Source of the DNA: Porphyromonadaceae bacterium UBA4277
GTDB lineage: Bacteria > Bacteroidota > Bacteroidia > Bacteroidales > Muribaculaceae
Assembly (NCBI GenBank): GCA_002395965.1
Contig: DGVT01000092.1
Coordinates: 1-16,380 of the forward strand
Direction of reading: 5' to 3'
DNA length: 16,380 bases
The first letter of the stretch is position 1. The number at the start of each line of letters is the position of its first letter. The notes below the pieces were generated by a model. That model ran no database searches. It had not been told where the DNA came from and saw nothing but the letters and a program-made list of their open reading frames with translations. This document shows positions 1 to 7,214 of the stretch, piece by piece. The translations under genes were made by a program, and so were the position numbers.

Positions 1-1370
1 GAGTCGTAAGAGAAATAGGCCTGGCAATACTTGTTGGTGTTGTCGCCGATGATCTTCACCGAGTTCTTATTGGCACCCACAGTACCGTCGGCACCAAGGC
101 CGTAGAACTTAGCTTGGAAAAGGCCTTCGCCACCCATAGCGATTTCTTCCTTCATGGGCAGTGACGAGAAGGTGACATCGTCTTCAATGCCGATGGTGAA
201 CTGGTTCTTGGGCATGGGCAGAGCCAGATTCTCATATACCGACAGGATTTGTGCCGGAGTTGTGTCTTTCGAACCGAGGCCATAGCGTCCGCCTACGATT
301 ACAGGAGCGTTCTCAACGCCGAAGAAGCAGTCCTTCACATCGAGATACAGAGGCTCGCCGTTGGCACCGGGCTCCTTTGTGCGGTCGAGCACGGCAATGC
401 GCTTGGCAGTGCTCGGGACAGCGGCGAGGAAGTGCTTGGCCGAGAACGGGCGATACAGGTGCACGGCTACCAGACCCACGCGCTCGCCGGCTGCAGTGAG
501 GTGGTCGATGGTCTCGCGAATGGCCTCGGTCACCGAGCCCATTGCAATAATCACACGGTCGGCATCCTGGGCGCCGTAGTAGTCAAACAGGCCATACTTG
601 CGGCCGGTGATCTCGCTGATCTTATTCATGTAATCCTCCACGATGGCCGGCACGGCATTGTAGTACTCGTTGCACGACTCGCGGTGCTGGAAGAACACGT
701 CGGGGTTTTCGGCTGTGCCGCGGGTAACGGGCTTGTCGGGATTCATCGAGCGCTTGCGATATGCGTCCAGAGCTTGATAGTCAACCAGCGGACGAAGGTC
801 TTCCATGTCCATGGCTTCTACTTTCTGAATCTCGTGCGATGTGCGGAAGCCGTCGAAGAAGTTGACAAACGGCACGCGCCCCTTGATAGCGCTCAGGTGT
901 GCCACGGCGGCAAGATCCATAACCTCCTGCACCGAGCCCTCGGCGAGCATGGCAAAGCCGGTTTGACGAGTGGCCATCACATCCTGATGGTCGCCGAAGA
1001 TGCACAGTGTGTGAGAAGCCAGCGTGCGAGCCGAAACGTGGAACACGCCCGGAAGCAATTCACCGGCAATCTTATACATGTTTGGGATCATCAGCAGCAG
1101 GCCCTGCGAAGCAGTGTAGGTCGTGGTCAGTGCACCGGCCTGCAGCGAGCCATGCACCGCACCGGCGGCACCGGCCTCGCTCTGCATCTCCTGCACGAGC
1201 ACGGTCTCTCCAAAGATGTTTTTGCGTCCTGCTGCGGCCCATTCGTCCACATGCTCAGCCATCGTAGATGATGGTGTGATGGGGTAGATGGCAGCCACTT
1301 CAGTAAACATATAGCTGATGTGTGCAGCTGCTTGATTACCATCACAAGTCATGAATTTCTTTTCTCTCAT
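1..1370 (-). CDS. nifJ: Pyruvate:ferredoxin (flavodoxin) oxidoreductase, N-terminal part, cut by the window edge
   Basis: This enzyme oxidatively decarboxylates pyruvate to acetyl-CoA and CO2 in the cytoplasm and reduces ferredoxin, using thiamine diphosphate and Fe-S clusters. The minus-strand frame is open from the ATG at 1370 to the left edge (456 codons). It starts MREKKFMTCDGNQAAAH and continues with AAIYPITPSSTMAEHVDEWA, the family's N-terminal pyruvate/ThDP-binding domain. Further in are HTLCIFGDHQDVMATRQTGF, GRVPFVNFFDGFRTSHEIQ, VIIAMGSVTEAIRETIDHL and GLGADGTVGANKNSVKIIGD, the last from the CoA-binding/gamma-like part. The ferredoxin-like 4Fe-4S and C-terminal ThDP domains lie outside; the full protein is usually near 1,180 residues. 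The ATG at 1352 is an alternative start, but the longer N-terminus matches the family. It is transcribed from the promoter at 1467-1497 with a leader of about 90 nt. A long opposite-strand reading frame inside it is a codon-bias shadow. Confidence 0.96.
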   Translation of the reverse strand, partial: MREKKFMTCDGNQAAAHISYMFTEVAAIYPITPSSTMAEHVDEWAAAGRKNIFGETVLVQEMQSEAGAAGAVHGSLQAGALTTTYTASQGLLLMIPNMYKIAGELLPGVFHVSARTLASHTLCIFGDHQDVMATRQTGFAMLAEGSVQEVMDLAAVAHLSAIKGRVPFVNFFDGFRTSHEIQKVEAMDMEDLRPLVDYQALDAYRKRSMNPDKPVTRGTAENPDVFFQHRESCNEYYNAVPAIVEDYMNKISEITGRKYGLFDYYGAQDADRVIIAMGSVTEAIRETIDHLTAAGERVGLVAVHLYRPFSAKHFLAAVPSTAKRIAVLDRTKEPGANGEPLYLDVKDCFFGVENAPVIVGGRYGLGSKDTTPAQILSVYENLALPMPKNQFTIGIEDDVTFSSLPMKEEIAMGGEGLFQAKFYGLGADGTVGANKNSVKIIGDNTNKYCQAYFSYD

Positions 1371-1425
1371 AAGAATTCGAAATGCGATTAAAAGTTATTG
1401 TTGATAATAATTAATGTCGAAACTG

Positions 1426-1449
1426 ACGCGCGCACGCATGCGCACGCGC
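1426..1449. repeat. 24-nt alternating purine-pyrimidine tract in the nifJ leader
   Basis: Every base from 1426 to 1449 alternates purine and pyrimidine, almost all of it CG or CA/TG steps, and the 8-mer GCGCACGC occurs twice. It lies between the nifJ -7 box (1467-1474) and the start codon (1370), so it is transcribed as part of the leader. Such tracts can adopt Z-DNA or form GC-rich RNA stems. Neither has been shown here. Confidence 0.75.
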
Positions 1450-1466
1450 TTCTTGTAATCAATGCG

Positions 1467-1497
1467 CAAAGGTACTGCAAAAATGGGTAATGGCAAA
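1467..1497 (-). promoter_or_regulatory. Bacteroides-type promoter for nifJ
   Basis: On the minus strand the -7 box TACCTTTG (plus-strand CAAAGGTA, 1467-1474) matches TAnnTTTG exactly. The -33 box TTTG (plus-strand CAAA, 1494-1497) lies 19 nt upstream, the spacing expected of the Bacteroidota primary sigma factor. Transcription should start near 1460 and give a leader of about 90 nt. Confidence 0.75.
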
Positions 1498-1689
1498 ATT
1501 TTATACCCATTTATTCAAGATGCTTCGCGATAACCCGCGCCACTTTCCACTTGGCGCCACACCTGCGCCATGAGTTGTGCCTCATGTGTGATGTAAAATC
1601 GCAGGTGATGTGTGAATTTTTAAGGGCGTGTGCAGCAAATTTCAAAATTTCTCGCTAAATTTGCACCGCATTTTCCTGTGCCTGCCTCA

Positions 1690-1720
1690 CTGGGGCCGGC
1701 ACAAGATAGAAGTATCTTTG
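1690..1720 (+). promoter_or_regulatory. Bacteroides-type promoter for the DUF5606 gene
   Basis: The -7 box TATCTTTG at 1713-1720 matches TAnnTTTG. A weak -33 element CTG (TTG expected) sits at 1690-1692, 20 nt upstream. The predicted start is close to 1727, leaving a leader of about 50 nt before the ATG at 1776. Confidence 0.65.
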
Positions 1721-1775
1721 CCCGGCGTGATAAACGGGCGATTTTCAAACCATTAAATTATTAGATTTAAGAATT

Positions 1776-2210
1776 ATGTTGAAGAAAGTTTTATGCATCT
1801 CGGGTCGCTCCGGATTATATGAGTTGAAATCTTATGGTAAGAACATGGTAATCGTTGAGGGGCTTGCCGACCACAAGCGTTTCCCTGCCTATGCGCGCGA
1901 TAAGATTATCTCGTTAGGTGACATTGCTATTTACACTACTGCCGAGGAAGTGCCCTTAGGCCAGGTGTTGCAGACCATCTACGACCAGCAGAACGGGGCA
2001 GTACTCAATGCCGATGACTATAAGACTAACGAACAAATCGACGAGTTCTTTGCCAAGGTGCTTCCAAACTATGACGTGGACCGCGTCTATCGCACCGATA
2101 TTAAGAAAGTAATCACCTGGTATAACATCCTGGTGAATGCCGGTTACACCCACTTTGTGCCCGAGGAGGCTGAGGCCGAAGAGAATGCCGAGGCTCCTGC
2201 TGCCGAGTAA
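1776..2210 (+). CDS. DUF5606-type conserved Bacteroidota protein
   Basis: This is a 144-residue cytoplasmic protein with no signal peptide or membrane segment. The N-terminal ~50 residues, with ISGRSGLYELKSYGKNMVIV and the following RDKIISLGDIAIYT, resemble the DUF5606 family, which I recall as widespread in Bacteroidota and uncharacterised. A second helical part (about 60-125) contains FFAKVLPNYDVDRVYRTDIK and KVITWYNILVNAGYTHFV, and the tail from about 130 is rich in Glu and Ala. The ATG is the first in frame and lies about 50 nt below the promoter at 1690-1720. It appears to be a single-gene unit transcribed away from nifJ; no obvious hairpin terminator follows. I infer no function. The family assignment is from memory of the sequence pattern, and the molecular role is unknown. 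Confidence 0.85.
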   Translation: MLKKVLCISGRSGLYELKSYGKNMVIVEGLADHKRFPAYARDKIISLGDIAIYTTAEEVPLGQVLQTIYDQQNGAVLNADDYKTNEQIDEFFAKVLPNYDVDRVYRTDIKKVITWYNILVNAGYTHFVPEEAEAEENAEAPAAE

Positions 2211-2274
2211 TCGTTCACGTTTCTAAACCGACAGGAACTTGAAGATTAAAAGGTAAAGGACAATGATGACATAG

Positions 2275-2389
2275 TTAACGTGAGTTCGATTGTGTTTCCG
2301 TAATAAAGTCGGTGTATCGTATCACCTTCCCACCCAGCATGAGTGTGAAGGTGAGCTGCAACGACTTGGTTATATCGAACTCACGTTAA
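2275..2389. repeat. 115-bp inverted-repeat element, MITE-like
   Basis: The left arm TTAACGTGAGTTCGAT (2275-2290) and right arm ATCGAACTCACGTTAA (2374-2389) are perfect 16-bp inverted repeats around an 83-nt core. The core is itself structured: TCACCTTC (2322-2329) pairs with GAAGGTGA (2347-2354), and AAGTCG (2306-2311) pairs with CGACTT (2362-2367). On the minus strand one frame runs from the TAA in one arm to the TAA in the other with 36 sense codons and no stop, reading REFDITKSLQLTF at the start and TETQSNSR at the end. No target-site duplication is obvious. Related half-copies occur at 14001-14011 and 16325-16338. It could be a non-autonomous mobile element, a decayed gene fragment or a transcribed structured RNA. 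Confidence 0.7.
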
Positions 2390-2469
2390 ATAAGCACAGC
2401 TAATCAAACAAAAATCGAAGATTTCTCCCTCTTTCTACTTGCAACTTACCCATAAACCTCAGTGAGCGC

Positions 2470-3045
2470 GTGAAACAATTGTTACGACTCTTCGCCCTAT
2501 GCCTGCTGACGCTAACGCTTGCGCTGGGCATTGTGTCGTGCCACAAGGGCTCGAGTGTGAAGAGCCATCGCGACTACAGCCACGAGGATCGTCACGGGCG
2601 TGACCGCTCGGGTGAGAGTGATAAGACGGCCGGCGACTGGAAGACGCTCAATGTGAAACTCACACGCCACGACAACAAAGCACTGTATGCCGAGTTGCGC
2701 TCATGGTTAGGCACCCCATACCGCTATGCTGCAAGTGACAAGGGAAGTGGAACCGACTGCTCGGGCATGGTAAAGGAGGTGTATGCTGCTGTCTATGACA
2801 AGAAGCTCGAGCGAAATTCGGCCAAGATGTATGAGAAAAACTGCAAGGAGATTTCGCGCGACGATTTGCGTGAAGGCGACTTGGTCTTTTTCATTACCGG
2901 CAGTAGCGGCCGCATCAGCCATGTGGGCATATATCTCAAGGAAGGGAAGTTTGTGCATGCATCGTCGTCGCGTGGTGTGATGGTCAGTGACATGGCCGAT
3001 AGGTACTGGCGCGAACACTATGCTGCATCCGGCCGCGTGAAATAG
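2470..3045 (+). CDS. NlpC/P60-family cell-wall peptidase lipoprotein
   Basis: This is a predicted lipid-anchored cysteine peptidase of 191 residues, likely cutting peptide cross-links or stems of peptidoglycan in the periplasm, as MepS/Spr-type enzymes do. A hydrophobic signal (residues 4-22) ends in the lipobox IVSC with Cys24 as lipidation site. A charged His/Arg/Asp-rich linker (about 30-57) follows. The NlpC/P60 domain spans about 72-191: LGTPYRYA then DCSG with catalytic Cys97, RISHVGIYL with His151, and FVHASSSRGV with His163 as third polar residue. GTG at 2470 was chosen because no in-frame ATG precedes the signal peptide and this start gives an intact one. The gene converges on the AddB-like gene with a 37-bp gap. 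No clear promoter was found; the inverted-repeat element lies 80 bp upstream. The exact bond cleaved cannot be told from sequence. Confidence 0.9.
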   Translation: MKQLLRLFALCLLTLTLALGIVSCHKGSSVKSHRDYSHEDRHGRDRSGESDKTAGDWKTLNVKLTRHDNKALYAELRSWLGTPYRYAASDKGSGTDCSGMVKEVYAAVYDKKLERNSAKMYEKNCKEISRDDLREGDLVFFITGSSGRISHVGIYLKEGKFVHASSSRGVMVSDMADRYWREHYAASGRVK

Positions 3046-3082
3046 AGCCCGTTCTCCATTATTTTTAGCTGCGAGCTACCGT

Positions 3083-6070
3083 CTAACGGCGGCAGAAGTC
3101 GGTAAAGCGGCAATAGGTGCAGTTTTTGTCGTTGGGCGTTTGCCTAAATTGAGCCTCAAGGCTAAACATCTCATCGATGGTCTGTTTCATTTTTTCAAGA
3201 AACTGCACGTTAATAGGATCGTCTTTACGATAGACATATTGTTCTTTCTGGTTCTTCGTGCCATAGATGACGCCGGTCTGTTTCATGTCGGTCAGTTTAT
3301 AGATGACCGGCGTGATTTCTGTAGCCGTGTTGTCAATATCATTCCAAGCGTTGCAATAGAGCAACAGCTGCAGGATGGCATGAGGCCGTTCGCTACCATT
3401 TTTATTGTCAAACAGCGCGTCCACGCTACTGAATGCAGTTTCGTCCTTGCCTGTCTTGTAGTCCACTACGCGCAGCATTCCGCCCACCTTGTCCAGGCGG
3501 TCGATGGTGAAGCTGAAGTGGAACTTTGTGCCGTTGATGTCAAGGTCGATTTTGTGTGGCTCTTCGCACTCAATGACCTCAATGGGCCCGTGTTGCGCGA
3601 TGAGTTGCTTGTCGTAGTCTAAGGCGTTGGCGACAAATGTGTTGATGGTTTCCTGCAAGATATAGGCGTCTCCGATCAGGGGCATATCGAGTTTGTCGGC
3701 CGGGCGGTGCATGTGCTCCTTGTTGATTTGCCTGATGACGGTTTTCTCAAGGAAATTCTTCTTGAACTCATCGATCATGGCTATGGTGATTTTTCGGGGG
3801 CCTTTAAGACCTGCGTGCTTGGGGTAATAAAATTCCTGCAGCGAGTTGTGAACGATGGTGCCGAGCGTGGCTGCATTCATAAAGTCGCTGTTGTTGGTGT
3901 CGTTGCTGAAGCCCTCAATGCGCTGAAAATAGAACCTGAGCTGGCAGTCGATATAGCCATTGATAGCGCTGGCCGAGAGCCATTTTTGCTCCTCGCTGTG
4001 TTTTGTGTAGCATTCAACGGCGGCCAAGGTCTTTTTGACGTCTATTTCCAGCGATTGCGATGGAATAACGTTAGAATTTATGTTTACTTTGACCAATGGC
4101 ATGTCATACACCTTTTCGAGCTGATTGATGTAACGTGATGGTTCTCCCGAGCCATAGCTCTGTGTGCTGCAGTCGTAGATGAGCATTGCATGTTGTGCGC
4201 GCCCCAGCAGTCGATAGAAGTAATAGGTGGTAGCTGCTTCATTGACGGCGTTGGTAGGCAGAGAATAGGCGTTTCTAATCATGTCGGGGATGAACGAACT
4301 CATGGCCCGGCGAGTGGGGAAGACGCGTTCGTTCATCGACAGGATGATAATATTGTCGAAGTCGAGACAGCGAGTCTCGAGCATTCCCATTACCTGGAGA
4401 CCTTGCAACGGCTCGCCGGTGAATGGAATGGTGACGTTACCCACGGCGCGGTCAATGAGGTAGAACACCGACGTGTCGGTGGCCGGCATGTTGCTGCTGT
4501 TGCTGAACACCTGCCGGAGTTGCTTGAGGGCCGACATGAAGTGCATATTAAAAGCACTCTGCAGAGGCAGCAGGTCTTCATCATCGGTGAGCGAGGCATT
4601 GTCGGTGACACGGGTGCGTGAGTCAAGGATTTGCGTGAATGCGATCAGCCTGTCGATATAGTCGATAACCTGATTGCGATCAGTCAGGTCGTGTATGGTG
4701 GTAAAGATATATTCAAGTTCGGTGCCTTTGAACACGTCTTCGCAGATGTTGAACTCGTTGTTTGCGTCGATGTCTTGCTGGAGCTTCATCACTAATCTTG
4801 TGAATGCCGATTTCACCATGGGGTGCGAGAGGATGTCGAGCACTGTTTCGCGGAAGTACATCCATCGTTCGCCTTGTCTGGTGGCCTGCTGGTGTGCGCG
4901 CGACACCAGGTGCATCAGGCTCACTATGCCGGCATTGCGCATGGGGTAGCCCATGGTCACGTTGAGCATCTTAACGTCTTGCGGTATTGAGTTGACGATT
5001 GGGATGAACAGCTTGTCGTCGGGTAGTACAATGGCTGTGTTGATGGCATTATTCAGGTTGATGACGGGCCATACGGGAGCCTTTTCATCATGGCTTACAA
5101 ACAGCAGCGACAGGGCATAGAAAATGGGTGCATAGTGACCAATGGTCTGGGTCATGTGTATTGCCCATTTAGCCTGACCCACTCCCGACGGAACGGCATA
5201 GGTGCTCAGGTTTGGTACCTGTTTAGCTGCCTGAATGGGCTCGGGTGAGGGGTAGCGCTCGGCAAATAGCTTGACGAGGTTGATGCCGCTGTTTGCCTTT
5301 TTGTCAAAAAGTGCATTGCAGCTGTTGTCCCACCAGAAGTGGCCTCCCATTTCCTTAATGGCCTTGAAAATGCGGTCTTCACTCACCGTGAGTGAAGCGA
5401 AGCCAACTATCACAATGCGCTTGTAGCGCCATTGCACCTTGTCGGCATTAAGGGCGGCGTAGCGGTAGAGCTGGCCTTGAGTGGTCATGCTGCGTGCCTC
5501 AAGCAGCTCGTGATATCGGTAATAGATGTCGGCAAGTTTTTCCCATAGTGTGAAGTATTGTTCTTGGGCATCGTTGTCGTGAGTGGTGTGCGGATTGCGT
5601 TTCCAGAAACCGGTGCTCTCGCCGAAGTCGATGTCGAAGATGCGTTTAATATCTTCTTTTAGGTCAGGCTCGATATAGTCGGTGGCAATGTTGCGCAAGT
5701 CACTCACATTTGAGAAGATGCTCTTAGGGTCGGCCAGGGCCATGTCCACATCGTTGAAGTCGCTAAGGATGATGTGAGCCCAAAAGACAAAGTGATCCAT
5801 GGCTCCGGCTTGCTCGCCCAAAGTGTCGCAATAGGCCTGATATAGCGTGAAGATGGCATCTATGGGATCGATAACCACCTTGTGAGTGAGTTCTCCAAGC
5901 ATCTCGGGCATCGTGGTGATGCGTGGTATCATGCGAGGCGTGGTGAAACTCTGTCCAAGTTCGCGCTCAAAAAACTGGCCGCTGCGTCGGTTGGGAAATA
6001 CAAAGCAATAGTCCTCTATGTCTTCGACCTTACTATAGTAGTCGGCCACTTGTCTGAGAAATGATTTCAT
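3083..6070 (-). CDS. AddB-like PD-(D/E)XK nuclease with 4Fe-4S motif
   Basis: This 995-residue protein resembles the AddB/RexB side of AddAB-type double-strand-break resection complexes. The N-terminus reads CFVFPNRRSGQFFERELGQ (residues 22-40) where a helicase would carry a Walker A loop; no GxxGxGK[ST] is present, so ATPase activity is doubtful. Mid-protein, MGMLETRCLDFDNIIILSMN with NERVFP resembles a degenerate superfamily 1 helicase motif. The C-terminal third is a RecB-like nuclease with FTIDRLD, then VVDYKTGK (Asp870, Lys872 of the catalytic motif). Cys709, Cys984, Cys987 and Cys993 form the C...CxxCx5C arrangement of the AddB iron-sulfur staple. It is the last gene of the herA-like/holB/addB-like operon, with one base separating its ATG from the holB stop. 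An AddA partner is not in the window. The family call is firm; a working AddAB complex is inferred. Confidence 0.88.
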   Translation of the reverse strand: MKSFLRQVADYYSKVEDIEDYCFVFPNRRSGQFFERELGQSFTTPRMIPRITTMPEMLGELTHKVVIDPIDAIFTLYQAYCDTLGEQAGAMDHFVFWAHIILSDFNDVDMALADPKSIFSNVSDLRNIATDYIEPDLKEDIKRIFDIDFGESTGFWKRNPHTTHDNDAQEQYFTLWEKLADIYYRYHELLEARSMTTQGQLYRYAALNADKVQWRYKRIVIVGFASLTVSEDRIFKAIKEMGGHFWWDNSCNALFDKKANSGINLVKLFAERYPSPEPIQAAKQVPNLSTYAVPSGVGQAKWAIHMTQTIGHYAPIFYALSLLFVSHDEKAPVWPVINLNNAINTAIVLPDDKLFIPIVNSIPQDVKMLNVTMGYPMRNAGIVSLMHLVSRAHQQATRQGERWMYFRETVLDILSHPMVKSAFTRLVMKLQQDIDANNEFNICEDVFKGTELEYIFTTIHDLTDRNQVIDYIDRLIAFTQILDSRTRVTDNASLTDDEDLLPLQSAFNMHFMSALKQLRQVFSNSSNMPATDTSVFYLIDRAVGNVTIPFTGEPLQGLQVMGMLETRCLDFDNIIILSMNERVFPTRRAMSSFIPDMIRNAYSLPTNAVNEAATTYYFYRLLGRAQHAMLIYDCSTQSYGSGEPSRYINQLEKVYDMPLVKVNINSNVIPSQSLEIDVKKTLAAVECYTKHSEEQKWLSASAINGYIDCQLRFYFQRIEGFSNDTNNSDFMNAATLGTIVHNSLQEFYYPKHAGLKGPRKITIAMIDEFKKNFLEKTVIRQINKEHMHRPADKLDMPLIGDAYILQETINTFVANALDYDKQLIAQHGPIEVIECEEPHKIDLDINGTKFHFSFTIDRLDKVGGMLRVVDYKTGKDETAFSSVDALFDNKNGSERPHAILQLLLYCNAWNDIDNTATEITPVIYKLTDMKQTGVIYGTKNQKEQYVYRKDDPINVQFLEKMKQTIDEMFSLEAQFRQTPNDKNCTYCRFTDFCRR

Positions 6071-6071
6071 G

Positions 6072-7199
6072 TCACACCTTAATTAAAATTGTGATTTGCA
6101 CAGCAAGGTCAAAGAGGATTATCTTGGCATTACCGTTGCCTTGAATTTCTCGTTCGGCGCGTTCGAAGTTTCCGAACATGCGTTCCACATTCTGCTCGTT
6201 GATAAACGGTGAGAACTTAGAGCTGAATTTTTCTTCGTCACGAGTGAGATAATTGAGCTGTGGCGAGTGCAGGTTGTAGATGAAGTTCTCGCGCACCTGT
6301 CGCGAGCAGTAGGCTAAGAAACGTCTTGATTTCTCACGCTTCATGTCGGCAATCGCTTCGCTCCACACTTTGAGCTTGGCCAGGTTGCGGGAGTAGGCCA
6401 GCCTCATTAGTTCCATGAACTTGTTGTGGAACTCAGTGTTCTCGTTGTCTTCTTTCAGGGCTCTTTCGGCCTCAATAACGTTGCCGTCGTGCGGTGCGGC
6501 AATGGCGAGGGCATCTTGTGGGTCGAGGGCGTATTTCCGGGTTAAATAGCTGGCCACAAGTTCGGTCGAGAGTCGCTTGAGTTCTATGCGTTGTGTTCGC
6601 GAGTAGATGGTTGTGAGGATGTCTTGTGCGTTGTCGCTCACCAGGATGAACTTGCAGTCGTCGTAAGGCTCTTCGATGAGCTTGAGCAACTTGTTGGCGC
6701 AGGCTTGGTTCATTTTTTCAGGAAGCCACATGATTAGCACCTTGTAACGGCGGGCCATCGACGTGAGGTTCATCTTGTGGATGATGTTTTCGCTCTCATC
6801 GTCGTAGATGATGGGTTGGGCATTGTCGTTTTTCAACAATTCGAGCCAGTGCTGATAGTCTTCTACAATGGGGCAGTCTGTAATAAAGTCGTTCCACGAG
6901 TCGATGTAATCATCACACACGAGCAGTTTTTCTTTCTCTTTCCTCAGGTATGGGAATGAGAAGAACAGGTCGGTGCAGTTCATGCTCATGTGCTGACGGC
7001 ACGACGGACACTCGCCGCAAGGCTCGCCGTCGTGGCGGTTGGTGCAGTGCAGGTATTGTGCCATTGTGCGAGCCAAGGCCAGCTTGGGAATTCCCGGCTG
7101 GCCATATAGCAGTATTGCGTGCGGCAAGCGGTCGGTGTCGATGAGATGTCTCACGCGGTCGATGGCTTGCGCATTGCCTAAGATGTCGCTGAATTTCAT
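6072..7199 (-). CDS. holB: DNA polymerase III delta' subunit (clamp-loader component)
   Basis: This 375-residue AAA+ protein belongs to the clamp loader that places the beta sliding clamp on primed DNA. The start MKFSDILGNAQAIDRVRHLI and LPHAILLYGQPGIPKLALAR are typical of delta'. The Walker A position reads GQPGIPKL (33-40): Lys39 is kept but the Ser/Thr is Leu, consistent with delta' subunits that do not hydrolyse ATP. A zinc module has Cys52, Cys61, Cys64 and Cys67. The arginine-finger region reads TTIYSRTQRIEL (SRC motif in E. coli). NKLLKLIEEPYDDCKFILVS matches the conserved central region. The gene sits 15 nt after the HerA-like gene and one base before the AddB-like gene, so the three should be co-transcribed. 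DnaX (gamma/tau) is unlikely because of the degenerate P-loop and the short length. Confidence 0.92.
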   Translation of the reverse strand: MKFSDILGNAQAIDRVRHLIDTDRLPHAILLYGQPGIPKLALARTMAQYLHCTNRHDGEPCGECPSCRQHMSMNCTDLFFSFPYLRKEKEKLLVCDDYIDSWNDFITDCPIVEDYQHWLELLKNDNAQPIIYDDESENIIHKMNLTSMARRYKVLIMWLPEKMNQACANKLLKLIEEPYDDCKFILVSDNAQDILTTIYSRTQRIELKRLSTELVASYLTRKYALDPQDALAIAAPHDGNVIEAERALKEDNENTEFHNKFMELMRLAYSRNLAKLKVWSEAIADMKREKSRRFLAYCSRQVRENFIYNLHSPQLNYLTRDEEKFSSKFSPFINEQNVERMFGNFERAEREIQGNGNAKIILFDLAVQITILIKV

Positions 7200-7214
7200 G
7201 CTTTGATGCTTGTG

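Larger units (their letters stand above)
1371..1775. other. Divergent intergenic region between nifJ and the DUF5606 gene
   Basis: This 405-bp gap holds no gene that I can support. It contains a promoter for each flanking gene (1467-1497 on the minus strand, 1690-1720 on the plus strand). In the nifJ leader lies a 24-nt alternating purine-pyrimidine tract (1426-1449). Between the promoters are imperfect stem-loops: ACCTGCG at 1561-1567 pairs with CGCAGGT at 1600-1606, and CATGAG (1569-1574) pairs with CTCATG (1581-1586) inside that loop. I recognise no known riboswitch or RNA family here. Confidence 0.7.

Noticed and set aside
249..1271. 340-codon plus-strand reading frame inside nifJ
   Set aside because: The opposite strand encodes an unmistakable pyruvate:ferredoxin oxidoreductase over the same bases; this frame has no family features and comes from codon bias.
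2275..2389. Intrinsic terminator of the DUF5606 gene
   Set aside because: The 16-bp arms enclose 83 nt with no T-run after them, and arm copies elsewhere mark it as a dispersed repeat; it may still slow transcription.
2391..2469. Promoter for the NlpC/P60 gene (TACTTGC near 2436)
   Set aside because: It does not match TAnnTTTG and has no -33 element at the right spacing.
3066..3078. Small hairpin TAGCT-GCG-AGCTA in the 37-bp gap between convergent genes as a terminator
   Set aside because: Only five base pairs and no T-tract on the exit side of either strand; too weak to call.
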